Of a stretch of DNA of 64,000 nucleotides, positions 9,544 to 20,456 are shown piece after piece. The notes under the pieces are model-generated. The model was not told the DNA's origin. It ran no database searches and saw only the letters and a list, made by a program, of their open reading frames with translations. Source of the DNA: Sphingobium sp. TCM1 (GTDB taxonomy: Bacteria > Pseudomonadota > Alphaproteobacteria > Sphingomonadales > Sphingomonadaceae). Location of the stretch: positions 62,001 to 126,000 of the forward strand of contig NZ_LXVX01000001.1 in the NCBI RefSeq assembly GCF_001650725.1. The letters are read 5' to 3'. The translations under genes and the position numbers were made by a program. How positions within the stretch are numbered: position 1 is the stretch's first letter; each line of letters begins with the position of its first letter.

Positions 9544-9920
9544 CCATCGACGATCCCGACCTGCTTGCCGAAATGACCGCCGCTTTCATGGAATATGAGC
9601 GCGCGCTGATGGAAGACGACATCCCCGCGATGGACGCCCTGTTCCATGATGCACCGACCACCAACCGCTATGGCGTGGGCGAAGTGCTTTACGGCATCGA
9701 AGAGATACGCGAATTCCGCAAGGGCCGTGGCGGATCGCCGCAGCGCAAGCTGGGGAAGGTGGCGATCACGGTTTACGGCGACAGCTTTGCCACGGCGGAC
9801 GCCGAGTTCTTCCGCGAGAATAGCGACCGACGCGGCCGACAGACACAGAGCTGGGTCAAGTTCGCCGATGGCTGGAAGGTGGTGTCCGCGCACGTCAGCC
9901 TGGAGGGGAACACCCATTGA
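9540..9920 (+). CDS. hpxZ: HpxZ-like protein (AtzH/DUF3225, SnoaL-like fold)
   Basis: A 126-residue protein of the DUF3225/AtzH-like family, with the typical layout FMEYERALMEDDIPAMDALF, RYGVGEVLYGIEEIREFRKGR and a C-terminal WKVVSAHVS strand that fits a SnoaL/NTF2-like cone. In Klebsiella, HpxZ is encoded with HpxW, HpxX and HpxY in the oxalurate branch of uric acid catabolism; its biochemical role is not settled. It overlaps PuuE by 4 bp and UraD by 4 bp. Co-occurrence with the AtzE-type amidase at 1007 and the HpxW-like protein at 4628 suggests it assists oxalurate breakdown. Confidence 0.85.
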   Translation: MTIDDPDLLAEMTAAFMEYERALMEDDIPAMDALFHDAPTTNRYGVGEVLYGIEEIREFRKGRGGSPQRKLGKVAITVYGDSFATADAEFFRENSDRRGRQTQSWVKFADGWKVVSAHVSLEGNTH

Positions 9921-10378
9921 CCGGCCCCAAACAGCCATTGTTCGAACATAGTCCCTGGATCGAGGCGCGGGCCGACGCGCGCCCCTCCTCTGGCGACCGA
10001 TGGGCGGATTTGATGGCGGTCGTCCACAGCGCCAGCGGCGAAGAACAGCTTGCCCTGATCCGCGCGCATCCTGAACTGGCGGGCAAGGCGGCGATCGACC
10101 GGACATTGACCGACGCATCGGCGGCGGAACAGGCAAGCGCCGGCCTCGACCGCCTGACGCCAGAGGAATTTGCGCGCTTCCATGCGCTGAACGCCGCCTA
10201 TCGCGAACGCTTCGGATTCCCCTTCATCATCTGCGTGCGGCTGACCGACAAGGCAGGTATATTAGCGGCCATGGAAGAGCGTCTGCGCCACGAGCGGGAC
10301 GAGGAGATCGCCACCGCCATCGCCCAGATCGGCGAGATCGTCCGCCTACGGCTTAAGGATATGGAGGCGGGAGCATGA
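9917..10378 (+). CDS. uraD: OHCU decarboxylase
   Basis: A 153-residue protein of the OHCU decarboxylase family, which turns 2-oxo-4-hydroxy-4-carboxy-5-ureidoimidazoline into S-allantoin. FEHSPWIEA, the LIRAHPELAGKAA block carrying the catalytic His, and FGFPFIICV are diagnostic. The only sensible start is TTG 9917, overlapping the HpxZ stop and preceded by GGAGGGGA. With this start the protein lacks most of the first helix that usually precedes FEHSPW in the family (normal length roughly 160 to 175). It partners with UraH at 11790 and the urate hydroxylase candidate at 10375. Confidence 0.9.
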   Translation: MTGPKQPLFEHSPWIEARADARPSSGDRWADLMAVVHSASGEEQLALIRAHPELAGKAAIDRTLTDASAAEQASAGLDRLTPEEFARFHALNAAYRERFGFPFIICVRLTDKAGILAAMEERLRHERDEEIATAIAQIGEIVRLRLKDMEAGA

Positions 10379-11793
10379 TCGGCCTGCCCGCCCTGGAAGC
10401 CGACCTCGCCCGCCAGCTGTCGCTGATCGGCTTTGGCGGACCGGACTGGACGCGCCCGCGCACGCACTCACAAGACCATGTCCATGATGTCGTGATCGTC
10501 GGCGGCGGGCAGAGCGGGTTGGCCGCAGCTTTCGGCCTGCTGCGCGAGCGCGTGTCCAACATCCTGGTTATCGACGAAAGCCCCGAAGGGCTGGAAGGAC
10601 CGTGGGACAGCTATGCGCGGATGATCACGCTGCGCACGCCCAAGACGCTCAACCCCATCGACTTTGGCATTCCGGCGCTCACCTATCGCGCCTGGTGGGA
10701 GGCGCAGCATGGCGCGGCGGGCTGGGATGCGATCGACAAGATCGCGCGCGGCGACTGGATGGCGTATCTGCGCTGGTATCGGCGGGTGCTGGCGCTGCCG
10801 GTGCGCAACGAGACGCGGCTGACCCTGGTCGAGCCGCTGGGGGCTGGCCTTCACCGGCTGCATCTGGATGGACAGTCGCCGCTGCTGGCGCGCAAGGTCA
10901 TATTGGCCACCGGCATCCAAGGCGGCGGCGAATGGCACACGCCCGCGATGATCCGCGACGCCCTGCCCCGCCACCTCTACGCCCACACCAGCGAGCCGAT
11001 CGATTATGCCGCGCTCAAGGGCAGGCGGATCGGCATATTGGGGGGCGGCGCGTCAGCGTTCGACAATGCCCACGCGGCGCTGAGCCTCGGCGTGGCGGAG
11101 GCGCATGTCTTCATCCGGCGCAAGACTCTGCCGCGCATCAACCCGATCCGCTTCATGGAGCGGGTCGGCTTTACCGGACGCTATCCCGCTCTGGACGACG
11201 CGACCAAATATCGGGTGATGGCAAGCTTCCTGGGGCACAACCAGCCGCCCACCAACGACACGTTCGAGCGCGCGGCGGCCTGGCCCGGCTTCGCGCTGCA
11301 TATGGGCGCACCATGGCTGAAAGTTGAACAGCGAAATGGACAGGTCTGCGTGTTGACGCCGCAGGGTGAAACCCTGTTCGATTTCGTGGTCCTGTCGACC
11401 GGACTGATCAGCGATCCCGGCCTGCGTCCCGAATTGCGGCTGGTGGCGGACCGGATCGCGCGCTGGGCCGATCGTTTCACCCCGCCCGCCGGCGAGGTCA
11501 ATGCACTGATCGACGCCCATCCCTATCTCGGCGCGGGCTTCGAACTGCTGCCGCGCGACAACGGGGGGGGAGCGGCTTTGCATGGCCTGTTCGCTTTCAA
11601 CTATTCGGCGCTCATCAGCCTGGGCTTGTCCGCCTCGGCGCTTTCAGGCTTGCAGACTGCCCTGCCCCGGCTGGTGCGCGGCGTCACCGACCAGCTGTTC
11701 CTGGATGACGGCGAGGCGCTGGTCGCCGACCTGATCGCCTATGACGAAGCGGAATTTGTCGGCCAATGGCCGCGTCAGGAGGCGGCGGAATGA
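10375..11793 (+). CDS. Flavoprotein monooxygenase, candidate HpyO-type FAD-dependent urate hydroxylase
   Basis: A 472-residue FAD/NAD(P)H-dependent oxidoreductase. A Rossmann FAD motif (VVIVGGGQSGLAAAFGL) lies near residues 38-54, and a second dinucleotide motif (RIGILGGGASAFDNA), probably for NAD(P)H, near 220. ATGIQGGG and STGLISDPG are typical of FMO-like enzymes. It sits exactly between uraD and uraH in an otherwise complete purine operon that has no uricase and no HpxO-like urate hydroxylase. HpyO of Xanthomonas is a known flavoprotein urate hydroxylase unrelated to HpxO, so conversion of urate to 5-hydroxyisourate is the best inference. It overlaps both neighbours by 4 bp. The monooxygenase class is clear; the urate substrate rests on context. 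Confidence 0.75.
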   Translation: MIGLPALEADLARQLSLIGFGGPDWTRPRTHSQDHVHDVVIVGGGQSGLAAAFGLLRERVSNILVIDESPEGLEGPWDSYARMITLRTPKTLNPIDFGIPALTYRAWWEAQHGAAGWDAIDKIARGDWMAYLRWYRRVLALPVRNETRLTLVEPLGAGLHRLHLDGQSPLLARKVILATGIQGGGEWHTPAMIRDALPRHLYAHTSEPIDYAALKGRRIGILGGGASAFDNAHAALSLGVAEAHVFIRRKTLPRINPIRFMERVGFTGRYPALDDATKYRVMASFLGHNQPPTNDTFERAAAWPGFALHMGAPWLKVEQRNGQVCVLTPQGETLFDFVVLSTGLISDPGLRPELRLVADRIARWADRFTPPAGEVNALIDAHPYLGAGFELLPRDNGGGAALHGLFAFNYSALISLGLSASALSGLQTALPRLVRGVTDQLFLDDGEALVADLIAYDEAEFVGQWPRQEAAE

Positions 11794-12119
11794 CCAGCCT
11801 TTCCACCCATATTCTTGACACTGCCCATGGCTGCCCGGCGCAAGGGGTGGCGCTGCAACTGCTAACGGCACAGGGCGCGCTGCTCTTCGCCGGCACGACC
11901 AACGCTGATGGGCGCTGCACCGGCCTGCCCCCGATCGAGCCGGGTCGCTACCGCCTGACCTTTGCGGTCGCCGCCTATTATCGGGCACGCGGAACGGACC
12001 TGGCCGAACCGCCGTTCCTGGACGTCGTAACTGTCGACTTCGGTGTCGCGGATGACGACCATTATCATGTCCCGCTGCTGGTATCGCCCTATGGCTATTC
12101 GACCTACCGGGGCAGCTGA
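11790..12119 (+). CDS. uraH: 5-hydroxyisourate hydrolase
   Basis: A 109-residue transthyretin-like protein. The N-terminal LSTHILDTAHGCPAQGV and the terminal tetrapeptide YRGS are the signature elements that separate HIU hydrolase from transthyretin; His7 and the second conserved His in DHYHVPLL complete the active site. It opens the ring of 5-hydroxyisourate to give OHCU, the substrate of UraD. The start at ATG 11790 overlaps the monooxygenase stop. No N-terminal targeting signal is present, so the reaction is cytoplasmic. Confidence 0.95.
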   Translation: MTSLSTHILDTAHGCPAQGVALQLLTAQGALLFAGTTNADGRCTGLPPIEPGRYRLTFAVAAYYRARGTDLAEPPFLDVVTVDFGVADDDHYHVPLLVSPYGYSTYRGS

Positions 12120-12120
12120 G

Positions 12121-13543
<1,423 letters not shown>

Positions 13544-13551
<8 letters not shown>

Positions 13552-15853
13552 GCACGATGCCGTCCGGCTGGCGCTGGCAAAGCCCTCCAACCCGCATGAC
13601 AGTGCGGCGCTGCATGTGAGCGGCCTCGCCCGCTATGCCGACGACCTGCCCGAACCGGCAGCGATGCTGCACCTGGCTTTCGGCCAGAGCCAAGAGGCCC
13701 ATGCGCGCATCACCGCCATGGACCTGTCCGCCGTGCGCGCCGCACCGGGTGTGGTCGCAGTCTATACCGCCGCCGACATTCCGGGGGCCAATGATGTCAG
13801 CCCGGTCGCAGGCGACGACCGGCTGCTGGCGGATGGCGAGGTGCTGTATGTCGGCCAGCCCATCTTTCTGGTTGCCGCGACCAGCCAGCGCGCCGCGCGG
13901 CAAGCAGCGCGGCTGGGACGAGTCGATTATGAACGGCTGCCCGCGCATCTGACCATCGCCGATGCCCGCGCCGCCGCGTCGCTCATCGAACCGACCCAGC
14001 GCATGGCGCGAGGCGACGCCGCCGCCGCACTGGCCGACGCCCCGCATCGCCTGACTGGCGGCTTCGACATGGGCGGGCAGGATCATTTCTATCTGGAGGG
14101 GCAGGTCGCCATCGCGACGCCGGGCGAGGATGGGCAGATGCATGTCCTGTCCTCCACCCAGCATCCCAGCGAAGTGCAGCATCTGGTCGCGCATATGCTT
14201 CATCGCGCCTCCGCCGATGTGACGGTCGAAGTGCGGCGCATGGGCGGCGCGTTCGGCGGCAAGGAGACGCAGGCCGCTCTCTTTGCCGCCGCTGCTGCCC
14301 TCGTGGCGCACAAGACCGGACGCCCCGCCAAGTTCCGCTGCGACCGCGACGACGACATGGTGATGACCGGAAAGCGCCATGACTTCCGGGTCGATTATGA
14401 AGCGGGCTTCGATGCGGAAGGCCGTGTGCTGGCGCTCAAGCTGCGCCTCGCCTCTCGCTGCGGCGCGACGGTGGACCTGTCGCCCGCGATCAACGACCGG
14501 GCGATGTTCCATGTCGATAATTGCTATCATCTGCCTGCGGTCGAGATCGTCTCGGAGCGGCTCAAGACCCACACCGTCTCCGCCACCGCCTTTCGCGGGT
14601 TCGGCGGGCCGCAGGGGATGCTGGCGATCGAGCGGATCATGGACGACGTCGCCGCGCTTCTGGGGATCGATCCGCTCAATGTGCGGATCGCCAATCTCTA
14701 CGGCCCCGGCCGCGACGTCACGCCCTATGACATGCAGGTGGTCGACAATATCGCGCCGCGGCTGATCGTGCGGCTGCGCGCCGATGCCCATTACGATGCG
14801 CGGCGGGAAGCGATCGCCACCTTCAACGCCAGCAATCCGGTGCTCAAGAAGGGCATCGCACTGACCCCGGTCAAGTTCGGGATCAGCTTCACCACCACCC
14901 ACCTGAACCAGGCCGGCGCGCTGGTCCATGTCTATGCCGACGGCAGCATCCAGATCAATCATGGCGGCACGGAGATGGGTCAGGGCCTCTATGTCAAGGT
15001 AGCGCAGGTGGTGGCAGACGTGTTCGCTGTGCCGGTGGGCCAAGTGCGTATCACCGCGACGCGAACGGACAAGGTTCCCAATACGTCTGCCACTGCGGCC
15101 TCCTCGGGCGCCGACCTCAACGGCATGGCGGCCTATAATGCCGCGATGACGATCCGCGAGCGGCTGACCGACTTTACCGCGCGGAGCTTTGGCTGTGACC
15201 CCGAAGCGGTGCGTTTTGCACATGGCGAGGTGCAGATCGGCACCGAACGGCTGGGCTTCGGCGACCTGTGCCGCAAGGCACATATGGGGCGCGTCTCGCT
15301 GTCCTCGACCGGCTATTATGCGACGCCCGACATCGCCTATGACCGGGCCGCGCATAAAGGTCGACCCTTCTACTATTTCGCCTATGGCGCGGCGGTGGCG
15401 GAAGTCGCCGTCGACACACTGACCGGCGAGCATCGGGTGCTGGCAGTCGACATATTGCACGATGTCGGCAAGTCGCTGAACCCGGTGATCGACATCGGCC
15501 AGATTGAGGGCGGCTTCCTCCAGGGACAGGGCTGGCTCACCACCGAGGAACTGGTGTGGGATGACAAGGGCCGGCTTCTGACCCATTCCCCCGCCACCTA
15601 CAAGATCCCGACCGCGTCGGACCGGCCGCGCCATCTGTCGATCCAGCTGTGGAACGGCGTGAATGTCCAGCCGACGATCAACCGCTCCAAGGCGGTGGGA
15701 GAGCCGCCCTTCATGCTGGCCATCTCGGTCTTTTCCGCGCTGACGCAGGCGATCGCCGCCACCGCGCCGGAGCGGCGCGCCTTGCCCCCGCTCGACGCGC
15801 CGGCGACCCCCGAACGCATATTGCGCGCCATCGCAGGCCATCGCGCCGCATGA
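13544..15853 (+). CDS. xdhB: Xanthine dehydrogenase large subunit (molybdenum cofactor)
   Basis: A 769-residue molybdopterin-binding subunit. Seen motifs include GQDHFYLEGQVA, RMGGAFGGKE, FRGFGGPQG and GGTEMGQGLYVKV, and the active-site glutamate in VGEPPFMLA near the C-terminus. It carries out hydroxylation of hypoxanthine and xanthine at the Moco centre in the cytoplasm. Length and order (small subunit, large subunit, XdhC) match typical xdhABC operons. The ATG at 13544 overlaps the xdhA end, and the stop overlaps xdhC as ATGA. Other xanthine oxidase-family substrates are possible in general, but the surrounding purine genes make xanthine by far the likeliest. Confidence 0.95.
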
Positions 15854-16770
15854 GCGACTGGCTGGCATGGCTGCGGGAGGTAGCCACGCAGGAACCGGCG
15901 GCGCTGGTGAGCGTGCTGGCGAGCGAGGGGTCGGCACCACGCGGCGCCGGGACGCGGATGCTGGTGACTGCCGACCGGCTGTTCGGGACGATCGGCGGCG
16001 GGCAGCTGGAGCATCGCGCGATCGAGCAGGCCCGTGCCATCATGGCGCTGCCGCCGGGCAGTTGGCGGGTCCAGGACTATCCGCTGGGACCATTGCTGGG
16101 CCAATGTTGCGGCGGGCGGGTGCGGCTGCTGATCGAGCATGTCGATGCCGCGGCGCTGGGCTGGCTGGCCGATGCGGCGGAGGAGCGGGTGCTGGTCTCC
16201 ATGCTCACATCCGGCCGGATCGCGCGCCATGTCAGCGCGCAGGCTATCCCCACGCCGCTGTCGGCGCGGGGCGACCGGCCGCGCGAGGGCGCGACCTTCG
16301 TCGAGATGATCGGGCAGCGTCGCCGATCGCTCTATCTGTTCGGCGCGGGCCATGTCGGCCAGGCGATCGCCCGCCATGCGCAGGCTTTGCCCTTCCGGCT
16401 CGCCTGGTTCGATACGCGGCCGCTGTTCGAGACGATCGACGGCGTCGCAATCGTGCCGGAAGACGCGATCGCGCAGTGCGTCGCCGAGGCGCCGGAGGAT
16501 GCGGCGATGCTGATCCTGACCCATGACCATGCGCTCGACTATCAGTTGACCCGCGCGGCGCTGGAGCGGGAGCCGATCGCCTTTGTCGGGTTGATCGGAT
16601 CGCAGACCAAGCGGGCGCGCTTCCACAATCGGCTGGAGCGCGACGGCGTGGCCTATACAGCGCGCGCGCGGCTGACCTGCCCGATCGGCGTCACCGGCGT
16701 CACCGGCAAGGAGCCGGACGTCATCGCCATCGCGGCGCTGGCCCAATTGCTGCAACTGGAGCGGCCATGA
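15850..16770 (+). CDS. xdhC: Xanthine dehydrogenase accessory protein (Moco sulfuration/insertion chaperone)
   Basis: A 306-residue XdhC/CoxI-family protein. The N-terminal part has SAPRGAGTRML and GTIGGGQLE; the C-terminal part is a Rossmann domain with LYLFGAGHVGQAIARHA and ILTHDHALDYQL. XdhC binds the molybdenum cofactor, promotes its sulfuration and inserts it into the XdhB subunit. It follows xdhB with a 4-bp overlap and precedes guaD with a 4-bp overlap, as in many proteobacterial xdhABC-guaD clusters. Confidence 0.93.
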   Translation: MSDWLAWLREVATQEPAALVSVLASEGSAPRGAGTRMLVTADRLFGTIGGGQLEHRAIEQARAIMALPPGSWRVQDYPLGPLLGQCCGGRVRLLIEHVDAAALGWLADAAEERVLVSMLTSGRIARHVSAQAIPTPLSARGDRPREGATFVEMIGQRRRSLYLFGAGHVGQAIARHAQALPFRLAWFDTRPLFETIDGVAIVPEDAIAQCVAEAPEDAAMLILTHDHALDYQLTRAALEREPIAFVGLIGSQTKRARFHNRLERDGVAYTARARLTCPIGVTGVTGKEPDVIAIAALAQLLQLERP

Positions 16771-18047
16771 CCGTTCGAGCCTTTCGCGGCGAAATAGTGT
16801 CGGTGCCGCTTGATCCGGCGACGCATCCCGATCCGGTGCGGCATGAGCCGGACGGGCTGCTGGTCGTGGAGGACGGGATCATCGTCGCGCGCGGCGCCTA
16901 TGCCGATCTCGCGCCGCTTCATCCGGGCATAGCGGTCGAGACGCTGCCGGGGCTGATCGTGCCGGGCTTCATCGACGCCCATGTCCATTATCCGCAGATG
17001 GACCGGATCGCTTCCCATGGCGAGCAACTGCTCGACTGGCTCGACCGGCATATCTTCCCGGCGGAAAAGGCGTTCGCCGATCGTGCTCATGCCGACCAGG
17101 TCGCCGGGCTGTTCCTGGACGAACTGCTGCGCAACGGCACGACCAGCGCGCTGGTCTTTCCGACAGTCCATGCCCATTCGGTCGATGCGCTGTTCGATGC
17201 GGCGTGCAAGCGCAACATGCGGGTCATTTCGGGCAAGGTGCTGATGGATCTGGGGCCGGAGGGGCTGGCCGACACGGTGGAAACGGCACGCGGCGAGAGC
17301 GAGGCGTTGATCCGCCGTTGGTGCGGCACGGGGCGGCTGGGTTACGCCGTGACACCCCGCTTTGCACTCACTTCGTCCGACGCCCAATTGCATGTCGCGG
17401 GCGCATTGCTCGACGCGCATCCAGACGCATTGCTGCACACCCATCTCGCTGAGAATGTGCGCGAATGTGCGGAGGTGGCTGCGCGTTTTACAGACGCCAT
17501 AGACTATCTCGATGCCTATGATCGCTTCGGGCTGGTCGGCGCGCGGTCGGTGTTTGCCCATGGCGTCCATCTGTCCGATCGCGCCTGCGCGCGGATGCGG
17601 GAGAGTGACGCGGGGATCGCGGTCTGCCCGACGTCCAACCTGTTCCTGGGATCGGGTTTTTTCGACTTCAGCCAAGCGGCGCGGCATGGGTTGAAGCTCG
17701 GCCTTGGCACCGATGTCGGGGCGGGCACCAGTTTTTCGATGCTCCACACCGCCGGGGTCGCCTATCAGGCGGGGCTGATGCGCGGACATCGGCTCGATCC
17801 CTTCCGCGCACTCTATCTCGCGACGGCGGGCAGCGCGGCTTTGCTGCATATCGGCGACAAGGTCGGCGGGCTGCTGCGGGGGCAGGAGGCGGACTTTGTG
17901 GTGCTGGACCCGGGCGCCACGCCGCTGCTGGCGCGGCGCACGGCGGGCGCGGACCTTGCCGAACGGCTTTTCGCATTGCAGATATTGGGCGACGACCGGG
18001 CGGTCGCGGCCACCTATGTTCTGGGGGCGCGCGTCGCCCGCGCATGA
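16767..18047 (+). CDS. guaD: Guanine deaminase
   Basis: A 426-residue amidohydrolase-superfamily protein with the guanine deaminase signature: PGFIDAHVHYPQMDRIAS (His-x-His metal ligands), HTHLAENVRE, FAHGVHLSD and the LGTDVGAGTSFSML metal-aspartate segment. It converts guanine to xanthine, feeding XdhAB encoded just upstream. Length fits bacterial GuaD (about 430-440). The start overlaps xdhC by 4 bp, and its stop ends the run of overlapping genes; the HAD gene follows 10 bases later. Confidence 0.95.
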   Translation: MTVRAFRGEIVSVPLDPATHPDPVRHEPDGLLVVEDGIIVARGAYADLAPLHPGIAVETLPGLIVPGFIDAHVHYPQMDRIASHGEQLLDWLDRHIFPAEKAFADRAHADQVAGLFLDELLRNGTTSALVFPTVHAHSVDALFDAACKRNMRVISGKVLMDLGPEGLADTVETARGESEALIRRWCGTGRLGYAVTPRFALTSSDAQLHVAGALLDAHPDALLHTHLAENVRECAEVAARFTDAIDYLDAYDRFGLVGARSVFAHGVHLSDRACARMRESDAGIAVCPTSNLFLGSGFFDFSQAARHGLKLGLGTDVGAGTSFSMLHTAGVAYQAGLMRGHRLDPFRALYLATAGSAALLHIGDKVGGLLRGQEADFVVLDPGATPLLARRTAGADLAERLFALQILGDDRAVAATYVLGARVARA

Positions 18048-18057
18048 TGGAACGGAC

Positions 18058-18753
18058 ATGACGATCAAGCTCATCTGCCTCGATGCCGACGACACGCTCT
18101 GGCACAATATGCGTCATTTCAACGCGACCGAAGAAGCGCTGGTGGCGATGTTGAAACCCTTCGCTGAGGATTCCGTCACCCGCGACCGGCTCATCACCTG
18201 CGAGACGCGCAATCTCAAACTCTATGGCTATGGCGCCAAGGGCTTTACGCTGTCGATGATCGAGACGGCGGTCGAACTGGCGGGAGACAATCTTTCCAAG
18301 TCGCTGGTCGCCGACATTCTCGCTGCCGGGCGTACCCTGCTCGCCCATCCGGTCGAGCTGTTCGACGATGTGCTGGAAACGCTGGAGGCGCTGTCGCATC
18401 TGGGCAAGGTCGTGCTGGTGACGAAGGGTGACCTGCTGCACCAGGAAAGCAAGCTGGCAGCGTCGGGCCTGGGCGACCTGTTCAGCGGAATCGAGATCGT
18501 CAGCGACAAGAAGCCGGACACCTTCACCCGCATCTTTGCCCAATATGGCGTCGCGGCGGAGGAAGCGGTGATGGCGGGCGATTCGCTGCGATCGGATATA
18601 AATCCCGCGCTGGAGGCGGGCGCATGGGCCGCTTATATTCCGCAGGAAGGCGCCTGGGCGCATGAAATGGGCCGGGTGCCCGAGGATCATCCGCGCTTCC
18701 GCCTGCTCGACCGGCTGGGCGATCTGCCGGATTGGGTCCGGTCGATCCTTTGA
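18058..18753 (+). CDS. HAD-superfamily hydrolase
   Basis: A 231-residue haloacid dehalogenase-fold phosphatase. Motif I is DADDT at residues 9-13 (Asp9 nucleophile, Asp11 acid/base), motif II falls in VLVTKGD, motif III is the Lys of SDKKPDTF, and motif IV is MAGDSLRSDI. A helical cap lies between motifs I and II, so it is a C1-cap type enzyme. It begins 10 bases after guaD and is probably co-transcribed. A nucleotidase role feeding the purine pathway is attractive but is inference; the family is broad and I would not name a substrate. Confidence 0.85.
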   Translation: MTIKLICLDADDTLWHNMRHFNATEEALVAMLKPFAEDSVTRDRLITCETRNLKLYGYGAKGFTLSMIETAVELAGDNLSKSLVADILAAGRTLLAHPVELFDDVLETLEALSHLGKVVLVTKGDLLHQESKLAASGLGDLFSGIEIVSDKKPDTFTRIFAQYGVAAEEAVMAGDSLRSDINPALEAGAWAAYIPQEGAWAHEMGRVPEDHPRFRLLDRLGDLPDWVRSIL

Positions 18754-18828
18754 TGCGCGCATTGCGGCAACGCGCCGTCGCCCGGATTGCATTTGCGGGC
18801 GATGACCGGCCCGCCTAGAGTCGATGCC

Positions 18829-19842
18829 ATGACCGATCTCGACGCCTTCATCGCCGGCCTGCCCAAGGCCGAACTCCATCTGCACATCGAGGGGAGCCTG
18901 GAGCCGGAACTGATGTTCGCCCTCGCCCGGCGCAATGGCGTCGCGATCCCCTATGCGGATGTGGAGGCGGTGCGCGCCGCCTATGCCTTCGGCAATCTCC
19001 AGGATTTCCTCGACATCTACTATGCCGGGGCGGACGTGCTGCGGACGCGGCAGGATTTCCATGACCTTGCCGCCGCCTATTTCGATCGCGCGGCGGCCGA
19101 CGGCGTGGTCCATGCCGAGATCATGTTCGATCCGCAGACCCACACGGCGCGCGGTATCGCCTTCGCCGAGGTGGTTGAGGGGCTGCTTTCCGCCTGTGCC
19201 GAGGCGCAAGCACGGCATGGCATGACCAACCTGCTCATCCTCAGCTTCTTGCGCCACCTGAGCGAGGAAGAGGCGTTCGCGACGCTTGCGGAGGCGGAGC
19301 CGTGGCTCGACCGGATCGCGGCGGTCGGCCTTGATTCATCGGAAATGGGCCATCCGCCCGAGAAATTTGCCCGCGTGTTCGCTGCCGCCGCCGACAAGGG
19401 GCTGCGCCTCGTTGCCCATGCCGGGGAAGAAGGGCCGCCCGCCTATGTTTGTCAAGCACTCGACCTGCTGAAGGTCGACCGGATCGACCATGGCAATCGC
19501 GCGCTGGAGGATGCGGCTCTTGTCGAGCGCCTGGCGCGCGAGGGCATGACCCTGACCGTCTGCCCCCTCTCCAACCTCAAGCTCTGCGTGATCGACGCGA
19601 TCGAAGATCACCCGATCGACCAGATGCTGGCACTGGGCCTCAAAGCCACGGTCAATTCGGACGACCCGGCCTATTTCGGTGGCTATATCGCGGACAATTA
19701 TCGCGCCGTGGCACGCGCGCGCGGGCTGGACCGGGAAGCGCTGGGCCGCCTTGCGCGCAACAGCTTCACCGGCTCCTTCCTGCCGGAGGAGGCGGTGGCG
19801 GCGCATCTGGCCCGACTGGACGCCTATCTGGCGACGCCCTGA
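18829..19842 (+). CDS. Adenine deaminase (ADA-family type)
   Basis: A 337-residue adenosine/adenine deaminase-superfamily protein with metal ligands His17 and His19 in [18 protein letters not shown], and the [11 protein letters not shown] metal-aspartate motif. The combination [21 protein letters not shown] and [11 protein letters not shown] is that of the ADA-like adenine deaminases seen in Pseudomonas and fungi, not of adenosine deaminase. It would convert adenine to hypoxanthine for XdhAB. The ATG at 18829 has only a weak ribosome binding site; an upstream in-frame TTG at 18787 is less likely because homology begins at MTDLDAF. A separate secreted adenosine deaminase-like gene lies at 23242. 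Confidence 0.88.
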   Translation: MTDLDAFIAGLPKAELHLHIEGSLEPELMFALARRNGVAIPYADVEAVRAAYAFGNLQDFLDIYYAGADVLRTRQDFHDLAAAYFDRAAADGVVHAEIMFDPQTHTARGIAFAEVVEGLLSACAEAQARHGMTNLLILSFLRHLSEEEAFATLAEAEPWLDRIAAVGLDSSEMGHPPEKFARVFAAAADKGLRLVAHAGEEGPPAYVCQALDLLKVDRIDHGNRALEDAALVERLAREGMTLTVCPLSNLKLCVIDAIEDHPIDQMLALGLKATVNSDDPAYFGGYIADNYRAVARARGLDREALGRLARNSFTGSFLPEEAVAAHLARLDAYLATP

Positions 19843-19848
19843 CCAGCC

Positions 19849-20427
19849 TCACACATCATCGTCGCCCAGCCAATGTTCGGTGCGGGGCGGCAGATATTGG
19901 GCGATGCGGTCGAGCATCACTTCGGGATCGCGCTCGATCAGAAGCATCGCGCGATGTTCGGGTTTCAGGAAGCCCTCCGCCACGACATGGTCGATGAAGC
20001 CCGACATGCCGCTGTAGAAGCCGTTGACGTCCAGCATCCCGACCGGCTTTTCATGATAGCCAAGCTGGGACCAGCACCAGGCCTCGAACATTTCCTCGAA
20101 CGTGCCGATGCCGCCGGGCAGCGTCACGAAGCCGTCCGCGAGCTTGGCCATCAGTGCCTTGCGCTGATGCATGGTCTGGACGACATGCAGTTCGCTGATC
20201 CCCTGATGGTCATGCTCGCGCGCGCGCAGCGCTTCGGGAATGACCCCTATCACCTCGCCGCCCGCCGCGCAGGCCGCATCGGCGACCACGCCCATCAGCC
20301 CGACCGTGCCGCCGCCATAGACCAGGCCAATGCCGCGCTTCGCCAGCAGGGTGCCGAAGGCTTCGGCCGCCTCGCGATAGATAGGCAGCCGCCCCGGCGA
20401 GGAACCGAGGAAGACGCAGATCCGCAT
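19849..20427 (-). CDS. LOG-family protein (nucleoside 5'-monophosphate phosphoribohydrolase)
   Basis: A 192-residue Rossmann-like protein of the TIGR00730/LOG family. It has GLVYGGGTVGLMG at the N-terminal nucleotide site and the hallmark PGGIGTFEEMFE. Family members (LonelyGuy, PpnN-like) cleave purine or cytokinin nucleoside monophosphates into base and ribose 5-phosphate, which fits a purine salvage and breakdown neighbourhood. Cytokinin production itself is not implied. The gene is convergent with the adenine deaminase, with only 6 bases between stops, and lies 29 bases downstream of the phosphoribosyltransferase gene on the same strand. Confidence 0.88.
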   Translation of the reverse strand: MRICVFLGSSPGRLPIYREAAEAFGTLLAKRGIGLVYGGGTVGLMGVVADAACAAGGEVIGVIPEALRAREHDHQGISELHVVQTMHQRKALMAKLADGFVTLPGGIGTFEEMFEAWCWSQLGYHEKPVGMLDVNGFYSGMSGFIDHVVAEGFLKPEHRAMLLIERDPEVMLDRIAQYLPPRTEHWLGDDDV

Positions 20428-20456
20428 CCGCCCGTCTCTCCGCGTGTCGGGCGCGC

